14,269 bases of DNA from Clostridiales bacterium. GTDB taxonomy: Bacteria > Bacillota > Clostridia > Lachnospirales > WQUN01. Where the stretch lies: positions 1 through 14,269 of the forward strand of contig JAISZF010000004.1 in assembly GCA_031269415.1 (NCBI GenBank). Direction: 5' to 3'. The stretch's first letter is position 1. The number at the start of each line of letters is the position of its first letter. The translations under genes were made by a program, and so were the position numbers. Below are positions 1 through 6,584 of this stretch, piece after piece. The notes beneath the pieces were generated by a model. The model saw nothing but the letters and a program-made list of their open reading frames with translations, was not told the origin of the DNA and did no database searches.

Positions 1-1
1 G

Positions 2-904
2 ATGGGATGGGACAGCGTGTGGGACGACGCGGCGAAAGATTTTGTTATCCAGCGGATGGACGCGAAACCGCTGCAAATTACTGAACAGAAAGAGTATTTG
101 GATCCGGCGGCCACAACGCTGGTGACTCTGAGCGGCAACATCAACCCCAATACCGACCCCGAGGTTCAGCGCAGTATGTCGTTTTATGACTCCGTGGGCA
201 CCAAATATTTGATGGACGTGGTATTGACATACACCGGCAGCACCGCCGCCGACACAACCTGGACGGTTTCTTTCCCGATTCCCGAGATCTACCCCAACGG
301 CGATAGGACACAACCGCGCGCGATTACGCAAATCGCCCCTTTCCCCATCACCTTTGGCACAGACGGGCATCTCCTCACTGTCAACGGCAACACGGCGGCG
401 TCAAATATAATTAACCTAGCGCCAAATCCGCCACTCGTCCCGGCGGCGACGTTGGGAGAGGGCGGAAGCGGCGATATACTGCTGGATTTTTTCAGCCTTA
501 ACCAATTTGTAAACGAAAGCACCAACGCGCTGGCGGATAACCGCGACGGCAACGCCCCCGGACACTTGACCGGGCTGAGCGTCGGAACGGACGGAAAGAT
601 GACGGGACGCTATTCCAACGGGATGGTTCGCCTCTTGGGGCAGATACCGCTGGCTGTATTCAAAAATCCCGCCGGTTTGGAGAAGATGGGCAACAACCTC
701 TTTACCGGCACGCCCAATTCCGGTTCATTCGACGGCGTGGGTACCGACGGCGTGGTGCAGGGCGGGGTTCTGGAGATGTCTAACGTGGACCTGTCGCAGG
801 AATTTACGGAGATGATTACGACACAGCGCGGATTCCAAGCCAATTCTCGTATCATTTCCGCGTCGGATCAGATGCTTCAGGAATTAGTCAATCTGATCAG
901 GTGA
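2..904 (+). CDS. flgE: Flagellar hook protein FlgE, C-terminal part (5' truncated by window edge)
   Basis: This is the hook subunit that polymerises into the universal joint between rod and filament. It is exported by the flagellar type III system. The visible 300 residues contain the middle hook domain, with a typical FlgE segment near residues 40-75 (TLSGNINPNTDP, then a SMSFYDSVGTKYLMDV strand). They also contain the conserved C-terminal D0 helix (VDLSQEFTEMITTQRGFQANSRI, read here in two overlapping parts, then ISASDQMLQELVNLIR), which marks the rod/hook/HAP family. The N-terminal D0 helix expected in FlgE is missing, so the gene must begin upstream of base 1, and the ATG at position 2 is almost certainly an internal methionine. 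The stop at 902-904 is followed immediately by flbD. FlgF or FlgG are possible alternatives, but the large central domain and the flbD neighbour favour FlgE. Confidence 0.92.
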   Translation: MGWDSVWDDAAKDFVIQRMDAKPLQITEQKEYLDPAATTLVTLSGNINPNTDPEVQRSMSFYDSVGTKYLMDVVLTYTGSTAADTTWTVSFPIPEIYPNGDRTQPRAITQIAPFPITFGTDGHLLTVNGNTAASNIINLAPNPPLVPAATLGEGGSGDILLDFFSLNQFVNESTNALADNRDGNAPGHLTGLSVGTDGKMTGRYSNGMVRLLGQIPLAVFKNPAGLEKMGNNLFTGTPNSGSFDGVGTDGVVQGGVLEMSNVDLSQEFTEMITTQRGFQANSRIISASDQMLQELVNLIR

Positions 905-909
905 TCGGA

Positions 910-1125
910 ATGATACGCATAACAAAACTGAATGGGCAGAAATTAACCATTAACTGTGAGTTGATACAGGCGATTGAGGAGACTCCCGATACCACCATAA
1001 CTATGACGACAGGCGATAAGTATATAGCTGTCGAGTCCATAGACGAGATTAACCGGCAGGTCGTCGCCTATAAACAGGGGATCTATGGTTCTTCGATGAT
1101 CAACACCGGCCCGTCGCTGAGTTAG
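910..1125 (+). CDS. flbD: FlbD/SwrD family flagellar protein
   Basis: This small protein of 71 residues is typical of the FlbD (SwrD in Bacillus) family: MIRITKLNGQ, then an EETPDTTITM segment and a VESIDEINRQVVAYKQ helix. In Bacillus, SwrD raises the power delivered by the flagellar motor, probably through the stators, though the mechanism is unsettled. A GTG at 901 is in frame, but the ATG at 910 matches the family's MI(R/K)(I/L)TKLNG start and is preceded by AGGTGAT at 899-905 at suitable spacing, so 910 is preferred. The ribosome binding site overlaps the flgE stop, which suggests translational coupling. Its position directly before the stator-like genes fits a torque-related role. No catalytic motif is visible. 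Confidence 0.88.
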   Translation: MIRITKLNGQKLTINCELIQAIEETPDTTITMTTGDKYIAVESIDEINRQVVAYKQGIYGSSMINTGPSLS

Positions 1126-1159
1126 GCGGATGCGGAACGCCATATCCGCCGGGCGGATA
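1125..1159 (+). repeat. Three-part repeat forming alternative hairpins over the motA-like start
   Basis: GGCGGAT at 1125-1131 covers the end of flbD and the first bases of the motA-like ATG. Its reverse complement ATCCGCC is at 1144-1150. A second GGCGGAT follows at 1152-1158, with one more flanking base pairing (TATCCGC with GCGGATA). The middle copy can pair with either flank, so two mutually exclusive stems are possible. One stem would hide the start codon. The pairing is visible in the sequence; a regulatory role is inferred. Confidence 0.5.
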
Positions 1160-1690
1160 AAGAGAGACGCGATGCTCCTGTCGCGGTTGGCCGCGGACGT
1201 TCGCTCGTCGAGGCAAGTGTCTATGGAAGAAGCCGCCAAGACCGTAACGGAACCCTTTCTGAGGGAAGCGCTGCTGATGGCGTCCGGCGGTATAGACGCG
1301 GAATCGCTGAGGGAGACGTTGGGGTTGAAAATGGGTGTTATCCGGGAAGGATTTGAGGAAGCCGAGAGGTTCTGGCGGTTTTTCGCCTCAATCTGTTCAG
1401 CCTGGGGAATGATAGGGGCGTTGGCCGGCTTAGCCTTGATCGTGTTTGAAAATGAATACGGCCTGGATGGTTTTTCGCTCGCTGTATCATCCGCCGGTTT
1501 GAGCGTCTTTATCTCTCAATGTCTGGCGATTCCGATAGCGTTCAGAATAAAGTCAAAGGCGGGCAGGGAACTTCGCCGGCTGCGCATGATTACCGAGGTT
1601 CTGGTGTCTGTTAAATCGGGAGACACTCCGTGCGTCAGCGGGGAAAAAATAAAAATATACAGCGGTTGGGACGGCGGTTTAATTGAATAA
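1130..1690 (+). CDS. MotA-like stator protein lacking the first two membrane helices
   Basis: This 186-residue protein matches only the C-terminal two thirds of MotA, which is normally about 260 residues with four membrane helices. Residues 10-80 look like the cytoplasmic loop that contacts FliG (EPFLREALLMASGGIDAESL is the recognisable part). TM3 lies at about 85-104 (SAWGMIGALAGLALI) and TM4 at about 115-138, ending in AIPIAF, followed by a basic tail. TM1 and TM2 are absent. They cannot lie upstream, because an in-frame TGA sits at 1118-1120 and flbD fills the preceding DNA. The conserved TM3 proline (P173 in E. coli MotA) is Ser90 here, while the TM4 proline is kept at P135. An in-frame ATG at 1172 is an alternative start. 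It overlaps the next gene and sits where motA is found in other Clostridia. Family membership is fairly sure; stator activity is doubtful. Confidence 0.8.
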   Translation: MRNAISAGRIKRDAMLLSRLAADVRSSRQVSMEEAAKTVTEPFLREALLMASGGIDAESLRETLGLKMGVIREGFEEAERFWRFFASICSAWGMIGALAGLALIVFENEYGLDGFSLAVSSAGLSVFISQCLAIPIAFRIKSKAGRELRRLRMITEVLVSVKSGDTPCVSGEKIKIYSGWDGGLIE

Positions 1691-2234
1691 AAGATCGTCG
1701 CTCTTAAATCTCGGCGCGGTTTTCATATGCGTCCTCTGCTCCATTCTAGCGCGCGAGCCGAGTGAGGATGTCGGCCTGACTATGAGCGTCGCCGCCGGGC
1801 AGGACACAGACAGCCTGTTAAGCTTGAGAGAGGCCGTCTCGGACATATCCGCCGCTTCGGGCTTGGAGGTTATGATTGAGGGAGACTGTCTGCGGCTGCG
1901 TATGTACGCCGGCAGCATGTTCAGGGTATCGCGCGCGGAACTCAGCCGGGAGGCTCAGGCCGACCTGAAGGTTCTGTCCGCGAGAATACGTTCCCATGTA
2001 CCCGGCTATATCCAAATAGAGGGGCATACGTCCGATGAGCCGACGAATACGCCCCAGTATCCGAATAACTGGTATCTATCCTCGGCAAGGGCCATTGCCG
2101 TGGGCGTGTTTCTGATTGATGAAACCGGAATGGACGCGAACAGGATTACGGCTCTGGGACTTGGTTCGTCCGAGCCGCTGAATGGTTCTGACAGGGCTAA
2201 GGATAACAGGATTGAAATCATCGTCATCCCATAG
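1683..2234 (+). CDS. MotB-like OmpA-domain protein without the channel aspartate
   Basis: The OmpA/MotB peptidoglycan-associating domain fills about residues 60-183: IQIEGHT at 111-117 region, YPNNWYLSSARA at 126-137 and NRIEIIVIP at the end. The N-terminus has one short hydrophobic segment (about residues 7-23, LLNLGAVFICVLCSIL). It lacks the W(x)xxxxD(L/F)xT motif with the Asp that carries ions in MotB. In the GHT(D) motif the Asp that contacts peptidoglycan (D197 in E. coli MotB) is Ser117, while the partner Arg136 is kept. At 183 residues it is shorter than usual MotB proteins (roughly 230-300). The start is the TTG at 1683, overlapping the end of the MotA-like gene; the next in-frame Met would lose the hydrophobic segment. 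It is clearly MotB-related and paired with a MotA relative, but probably not an ion-conducting stator. A secreted or anchored OmpA-like scaffold is the alternative. Confidence 0.78.
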   Translation: MNKRSSLLNLGAVFICVLCSILAREPSEDVGLTMSVAAGQDTDSLLSLREAVSDISAASGLEVMIEGDCLRLRMYAGSMFRVSRAELSREAQADLKVLSARIRSHVPGYIQIEGHTSDEPTNTPQYPNNWYLSSARAIAVGVFLIDETGMDANRITALGLGSSEPLNGSDRAKDNRIEIIVIP

Positions 2235-2253
2235 AGTAGGGGAGAGGGCTGAA

Positions 2254-2742
2254 TTGGACAAACATAAGCTGCTAATGATAATAATAATCGTTCTGTTGGT
2301 ATTGCTGTTGGGCGCCGTGGCGTATATTTCGTTCTTTGTTTTGAAGCTGTCGGACAAAAATCCGAATGAGTCGGGGTCAACGGCGCCGCAGAGCGTCAGC
2401 CTTACAGTCGATCAGATCGAGAAAGTGCCGCTTTCCTCGCCAATCAGTACCAATCTCTTCAACAGTGACGACGGCGTGGAGCATTATGTTAAAATAAACC
2501 TTTCAATTGGCGTCAATAACACGGATAAAAAAGAAAGCCCCAAGATGGTGGAATCCCTTACCAAAAATGAAATGGTTACGAGGGACATTGTACTAAGCAT
2601 TCTGCGCGGCCACACATACGAGGATCTGTCTTTGCCGGAAGGCCAAGAACTGTTGAAAGACGGCATCAGGAGCCGCCTTCAGGAGGAATACGGCTCAAAC
2701 CTGATTGTTCAGGTATATATCAGCGATTTAGCGTTTTCATAA
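2254..2742 (+). CDS. fliL: Flagellar basal body-associated protein FliL
   Basis: FliL is a single-pass membrane protein that surrounds or supports the stator units. The 162-residue product has a strong N-terminal membrane helix (about residues 6-31, an Ile/Leu/Val-rich run followed by GAVAYISFFVLKL). A periplasm-facing domain follows, with the FliL pattern VKINLSIGV near the middle and a final EEYGSNLIVQVYISDLAFS region resembling the usual C-terminal FliL strand. The TTG at 2254 is chosen over in-frame upstream codons because it puts the helix right at the N-terminus and has a purine-rich AGGGGAGAGGG at 2238-2248 before it. The upstream extension would overlap the motB-like gene. It sits directly between the stator-like pair and fliM, the usual clostridial position. 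Confidence 0.88.
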   Translation: MDKHKLLMIIIIVLLVLLLGAVAYISFFVLKLSDKNPNESGSTAPQSVSLTVDQIEKVPLSSPISTNLFNSDDGVEHYVKINLSIGVNNTDKKESPKMVESLTKNEMVTRDIVLSILRGHTYEDLSLPEGQELLKDGIRSRLQEEYGSNLIVQVYISDLAFS

Positions 2743-2768
2743 TGTTGTGAGAAGGGCAGGTGGGACAA

Positions 2769-3749
2769 GTGGGGGACATATTATCGCAAAATGAAATCGA
2801 CGCGCTCCTGAACGCGATAGACCAAGGCGCCGAGGATAAAATACCCGTTAAGGAAGAGCGGACAAAGGCTGAAAAGAAATATGACTTTAAGATGCCTTCA
2901 AAGTTTAACAAGGAACAACTGAGAACCATGGAGCTCATATTCGACAACTACATCCGTCTGGCGTCTTCCTTCCTGTCCGGCTATCTGCGTACTAACATTC
3001 AAATGGAGGTAGTGGATACCTCCCAGACTGCCTTCAAGGAATTCAGCAATTCGCTGATCAGCCCGGATATTCTTGGTATTGTGCGCGTCAAGCCCCTCAA
3101 GGGTTCCATAATACTTGAAATGTCGCCATCTATCGGATATTCTATTATAGATCGTATTCTGGGCGGTTCCGGTTTGGGCTTGAAACGCCTGCGGGATTTT
3201 TCCGAAATCGAGAAAGTGCTTCTGGATCGCGTTATCAACCACATGCTGACATACTTGCCGGAAGCGTGGGAGAATGTTACGGAATTGTCGCCCAGCCTGG
3301 AAAAACTGGAAACCAACCCGCAGTTCGTTCAGTTTATCTCGCCGTCCGAAATAGTCGCGCTGATTACAATCAGCGCGAAAATCGGCCCGACGGAGGGTTT
3401 CATCAATTTTTGCCTGCCGAACTTGGTATTGGAGCCGGTAATGGATAAACTCTACACAAAATATTGGTTTAATACTCCCGCGGACGATAATTCGGAAGCG
3501 TACGCCGAGATGATGGAGATTGAGCTGGAAAAGACAACGGCGCGTGTAAACGCGGTTATAGGGAACACATATATCACGGTTAATGATTTTATCAACCTGC
3601 AGGTAGGTGATATAATACCTCTGGATTCTTACATCAATTCCGATATAAAGGTTATGGTCGGCAATCTGTGTAAATTCTACGCGAAGCCGGGACTCAGCCG
3701 CGGAAAGTACGCTGTTCAGATAACGTCCGCTGCCAGGAAGGAGGAATAG
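2769..3749 (+). CDS. fliM: Flagellar motor switch protein FliM
   Basis: FliM is the C-ring subunit that binds CheY-P at its N-terminus and FliG through its middle domain. With a start at 2769 the product is 326 residues: the CheY-P-binding and FliY-like N-terminal motif GDILSQNEIDALL (2-14), a middle CheC-like domain with the GGSG motif at 132-135, and a C-terminal SpoA domain from about residue 250 (FINLQVGDIIPLDSYI). GTG at 2769 gives the family start MGDILSQ and has AGGTGG at 2758-2763 before it. A GTG at 2760 would add three residues and cannot be excluded. The gene lies 26 bp after fliL and ends 5 bp before fliY. Confidence 0.96.
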   Translation: MGDILSQNEIDALLNAIDQGAEDKIPVKEERTKAEKKYDFKMPSKFNKEQLRTMELIFDNYIRLASSFLSGYLRTNIQMEVVDTSQTAFKEFSNSLISPDILGIVRVKPLKGSIILEMSPSIGYSIIDRILGGSGLGLKRLRDFSEIEKVLLDRVINHMLTYLPEAWENVTELSPSLEKLETNPQFVQFISPSEIVALITISAKIGPTEGFINFCLPNLVLEPVMDKLYTKYWFNTPADDNSEAYAEMMEIELEKTTARVNAVIGNTYITVNDFINLQVGDIIPLDSYINSDIKVMVGNLCKFYAKPGLSRGKYAVQITSAARKEE

Positions 3750-3754
3750 CCGCT

Positions 3755-4903
3755 GTGGGAGATATACTTTCTCAGGCTGAAATAGAAGCCCTGCTTGGCG
3801 GGGTGAATAATGATGATCTCGCGGCGCCTTCATCCGACGATTCGGAGACAAAAGAAATTCTGACCAATGATCAGAAAGACATACTGGGAGAAGTTGGAAA
3901 TATATCTATGGGGACGGCGGCCACAACGCTGTTTGCCCTTCTGAACCAGAAGGTATGGATAACCACGCCGAATGTCATTGTCATCAGGTGGAGCAAATTA
4001 TCGGATTATTATGACAGGCCATGCGTCGGCGTGCGCGTCGACTATAAGGAAGGCCTGATGGGCAGTAACATCCTGGTACTGAAAGAAAGGGACGTACGTG
4101 TTATCGCGAATTTGATGATGGGCGGCGACGGCGGCGTTGATATGAACGCCGAACTGACGGAACTGGATCTCAGCGCCATCGGGGAAGCCATGAACCAAAT
4201 GATAGGCTCCGCGTCCACATCCATGGCGGCCATGATTGGCCGCAAGATAGACATAGAAACGCCGCAGGCGTTTGTGTTGGATTTTTCCGACGACACCTTC
4301 TTCGATTCTGTCGGCTACTCCCCGGACGACATGATTGCGTGCGTATCGTTCAAAATGGAGATCGGAACGCTGCTTAACAGCGAATTAACGCAGATCTATC
4401 CTCTGGATTTTGCCATGGACGTTATAGATACCATGATGGCGCCTATAACCGTCTCATCGCCCGACGAAGCCGCGAATACGGCCCCGCCTCAGGCCGCTGA
4501 CAACGCTCCGGCCGCGCGGCCCGCGCTGACCCCGGAGCGGACTGTTCAGCCGGCGTATATGTCCGAGCCGGAAGCCAGACATTACCAGACCCAGAATGTA
4601 AACGTACAGCCCGCTCAGTTTCAGAGTTTTGACGTCGGCGACGTTATGCGGCAGAAAGAGAATATAGAGATAATCATGGACGTACCTCTGGAGGTATCCG
4701 TTGAGCTGGGGCGCACACATAAAAAGATTAAAGAAATATTGGAGTTTTCTCCGGGTTCGGTTATAGAGCTGGATAAGCTCGCGGGCGAGCCGATCGATAT
4801 TTTGGTTAACGGTAAATTCGTCGCCAAAGGAGAAGTCGTTGTAATCGACGAAAATTTCGGCATACGCGTAACAGATATTATCAGCGCGGATAAAAGAATA
4901 TAG
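3755..4903 (+). CDS. fliY: Flagellar motor switch phosphatase FliY (CheC-like + FliN domains)
   Basis: FliY replaces FliN in Firmicute C-rings and also dephosphorylates CheY-P. The 382-residue product begins with MGDILSQAEIEALL, the same N-terminal CheY-P-binding motif as FliM. A CheC-like phosphatase domain follows at about 35-230 with two active-site ExxN pairs, E46-N49 (GEVGN) and E144-N147 (GEAMN). A Pro/Ala-rich linker spans about 231-295, and a FliN/SpoA domain spans about 300-378 (EFSPGSVIELDKLAGEPIDI). The GTG start at 3755 has a strong AAGGAGG at 3738-3744. All key phosphatase residues are present, so activity is likely. The gene is the normal neighbour of fliM and cheY. Confidence 0.96.
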   Translation: MGDILSQAEIEALLGGVNNDDLAAPSSDDSETKEILTNDQKDILGEVGNISMGTAATTLFALLNQKVWITTPNVIVIRWSKLSDYYDRPCVGVRVDYKEGLMGSNILVLKERDVRVIANLMMGGDGGVDMNAELTELDLSAIGEAMNQMIGSASTSMAAMIGRKIDIETPQAFVLDFSDDTFFDSVGYSPDDMIACVSFKMEIGTLLNSELTQIYPLDFAMDVIDTMMAPITVSSPDEAANTAPPQAADNAPAARPALTPERTVQPAYMSEPEARHYQTQNVNVQPAQFQSFDVGDVMRQKENIEIIMDVPLEVSVELGRTHKKIKEILEFSPGSVIELDKLAGEPIDILVNGKFVAKGEVVVIDENFGIRVTDIISADKRI

Positions 4904-4937
4904 GCGGGAGATAATATAACGAAAGAGGAGTGAAATC

Positions 4938-5306
4938 ATGTCGGACAAGACAATTCTGCTGGTGGACGACGCAGCTTTCATGCGCATGATGCTGAAGGAT
5001 ATTCTGTCCAAAAACGGGTACAATGTAGTTGGAGAAGCGGAAAACGGGGCAAAGGCCATAGAAAAATATAAAGAGTTAAAACCGAGCCTGGTGATAATGG
5101 ATATCACAATGCCGGAGATGGACGGCATTAACGCGGCTAAGGGCATTAAGTCGGTAGATAACGGCGCGTTGATAATCATGTGTTCGGCTATGGGCCAGCA
5201 GGCCATGGTGATAGAATCCATACAGGCGGGCGCGCGTGACTTTATCGTTAAGCCGTTCCAAGCCGACAGGGTTTTGGAAGCGGTTCAGAAGGTAATAGGG
5301 CAATGA
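4938..5306 (+). CDS. cheY: Chemotaxis response regulator CheY
   Basis: CheY is a single receiver domain of 122 residues that is phosphorylated by CheA and binds the motor switch. All receiver residues are in place: acidic pocket D10-D11 (LLVDDAAF), phosphoacceptor D55 (VIMDITMPEMDG), S83 in MCSAMGQQ as the Thr/Ser switch, F102 as the aromatic switch position and K105 (FIVKPF). The ATG at 4938 is preceded by AGAGGAG at 4924-4930. Thirty-four bases separate it from fliY. The stop codon overlaps the fliO start (ATGA). There is no output domain, so it acts by protein binding at the C-ring. Confidence 0.96.
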   Translation: MSDKTILLVDDAAFMRMMLKDILSKNGYNVVGEAENGAKAIEKYKELKPSLVIMDITMPEMDGINAAKGIKSVDNGALIIMCSAMGQQAMVIESIQAGARDFIVKPFQADRVLEAVQKVIGQ

Positions 5307-5650
5307 CGCCAAATACGGGGGACTGGTCGGCATCCGCGGATGTATTAGGCCAGTTTTTTTACATCCTTTTAATTTTTGCCATTGTGATCCTGCTTTTCCT
5401 TTTTTGCGCTCGCCGGTTCGCCTCGCTGCGTTACGGGGGAAAGGGAAGGAATCTCCGCGTGATAGAAACCTGCCAGGTGGGGGCGCAAAGCTGCCTTCAG
5501 ATTGTGCGTGCGGGTGGGCGCGTCTTCTTAATCGGGGTCACTAAAGACAGGGTTTCACTTGTGGCCGAGATTACGGGGGAACCCTTGAACATCGCCGATA
5601 ACGCGACCGTATTTGAAAATTTTCTAAAAAAGAAAGAAGGCGGGGCGTGA
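5303..5650 (+). CDS. fliO: Flagellar biosynthesis protein FliO (FliZ in Bacillus)
   Basis: FliO is a small membrane protein that assists assembly of the FliP pore of the flagellar export gate. The 115-residue product has a short N-terminal tail, one strong membrane helix at about 16-35 (FFYILLIFAIVILLFLF) and a basic cytoplasmic domain. That domain carries the family pattern LRVIETCQVGAQSCLQIV, followed by GGRVFLIGVTKDRVSLVAEI. FliO is weakly conserved in sequence; the identification rests on this pattern and on its place between cheY and fliP. Its ATG overlaps the cheY stop, and its own stop overlaps the fliP GTG, so all three are probably translationally coupled. Confidence 0.9.
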   Translation: MTPNTGDWSASADVLGQFFYILLIFAIVILLFLFCARRFASLRYGGKGRNLRVIETCQVGAQSCLQIVRAGGRVFLIGVTKDRVSLVAEITGEPLNIADNATVFENFLKKKEGGA

Positions 5651-6291
5651 CTGAAAATCCGGAACAAGTCGCTTCGCTGATGCAGCTGCTGTTCATGTTA
5701 AGCTTAATATCGCTCGCGCCGTCGCTGCTGATTATGCTGACGAGCTTTACGAGGCTGATTATCTCGCTGCAATTCCTGAGATCGGCGCTTGGCACTCAGC
5801 AAATGCCGCCCAATCAGGTCTTGATCGGCCTGTCGCTGTTTCTTACCATGTTCCTGATGGGACCGATCTTTACGGATATTAACGAGAACGCGATCAAACC
5901 CTTTTCCGAGGGAAAACTGAGCGCGGAGCAGGCGATAGACACGGGCATGGAACCCTTACGGGATTTTATGCGCGCCCAAGCGGAGGATAAAGACATCGCG
6001 CTCTTCGCGGAATTATCCGGTCAGACATATCAGAGTCCGGAAGAGATACCCGACAGGGTGCTTATACCCGCGTTTATGCTGGGGGAATTGACGAAGGGGT
6101 TTAAAGTAGGGTTTATCATTTACCTGCCGTTTATTGTGATAGACATGATCGTGGCGTCCGTGCTTATGGCAATGGGCATGATGATGCTGCCGCCGGTTAT
6201 GATCTCGCTGCCGTTTAAGATATTACTCTTTATAATGAGCGGCGGCTGGAGTTTTATGATAGAAAGTCTGGTCAGGACATTCAGAATGTAA
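5647..6291 (+). CDS. fliP: Flagellar export gate protein FliP
   Basis: FliP is the main pore subunit (with FliQ and FliR) of the flagellar type III export gate. The 214-residue product carries the family signatures LTSFTRLIISLQFLRSALGT near residues 31-50 and QQMPPNQVLIGL just after. It also has LIPAFMLGELTKGFKVGF and a C-terminal IDMIVASVLMAMGMMMLPP helix. It starts straight into the first membrane helix without a cleavable signal peptide, as in Bacillus FliP. The GTG start at 5647 overlaps the fliO stop as GTGA. The gene ends 8 bp before fliQ. Confidence 0.97.
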   Translation: MTENPEQVASLMQLLFMLSLISLAPSLLIMLTSFTRLIISLQFLRSALGTQQMPPNQVLIGLSLFLTMFLMGPIFTDINENAIKPFSEGKLSAEQAIDTGMEPLRDFMRAQAEDKDIALFAELSGQTYQSPEEIPDRVLIPAFMLGELTKGFKVGFIIYLPFIVIDMIVASVLMAMGMMMLPPVMISLPFKILLFIMSGGWSFMIESLVRTFRM

Positions 6292-6299
6292 AAGGCGGA

Positions 6300-6584
6300 A
6301 TGATTAGTATGACGCAGGACAAACTCTTGGACTTGATCCGTGACGGGCTTATGACCATTATTTTATGCTCCGCGCCGCCCCTGGTTTGCGGGCTGGCGGT
6401 GGGCGTGTTAGTGAGCATCTTTCAGGCCGTGACGTCCATACAGGAACCGACTTTGGCGTTTATTCCCAAAATACTCGCGGTGCTGCTGTCCCTCATCTTC
6501 TTCGGGCCGTTTATACTCTCCACGCTTACGGGGTACTTTCATGAACTGATAAGCAGTATCCCGGAGCTGATGGTTCCGCGGTAA
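6300..6584 (+). CDS. fliQ: Flagellar export gate protein FliQ
   Basis: FliQ is a two-helix membrane subunit that packs around FliP in the export gate. The product is 94 residues from the ATG at 6300, or 91 from the in-frame ATG at 6309 (MTQDKLLDLIRDGL), which looks more like other FliQ N-termini. The AAGGCGG at 6292-6298 can serve either start. Helices lie at about 17-42 and 55-80. The family pattern VSIFQAVTSIQEPTLAFIPK links them. Its TAA overlaps the ATG of fliR (TAATG), suggesting coupled translation. Confidence 0.95.
   Translation: MISMTQDKLLDLIRDGLMTIILCSAPPLVCGLAVGVLVSIFQAVTSIQEPTLAFIPKILAVLLSLIFFGPFILSTLTGYFHELISSIPELMVPR

Noticed and set aside
1011..1020. GGCGATAA inside flbD resembling a flagellar sigma-28 -10.
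   Set aside because: No TAAA-type -35 at about 15 bases upstream, and the codons are explained by FlbD.
2760..2768. Upstream GTG start for fliM at 2760.
   Set aside because: It is possible, but 2769 gives the family N-terminus MGDILSQ and a well-placed AGGTGG, so it was not chosen.
2898..3851. Long open frame of 317 codons on the minus strand opposite fliM.
   Set aside because: It is antisense to a clearly conserved gene, has no recognisable domain or ribosome binding site, and reflects codon bias of fliM.
4869..4894. GCGGATAA near the end of fliY resembling a sigma-28 -10 element.
   Set aside because: It lies in coding sequence, and the upstream TAAC is at the wrong distance for the sigma-28 consensus.
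4904..4937. AT-rich GATAATATAAC between fliY and cheY as a possible promoter.
   Set aside because: No acceptable -35 at proper spacing was found; the gap is short and explained by the cheY ribosome binding site.
4454..5221. Minus-strand open frame of 255 codons across fliY and cheY.
   Set aside because: It crosses two conserved genes in antisense and resembles no known protein.
5647..5740. FliP appears to lack a cleavable signal peptide.
   Set aside because: Bacillus-type FliP also starts directly at the first membrane helix, so this is normal for Firmicutes.
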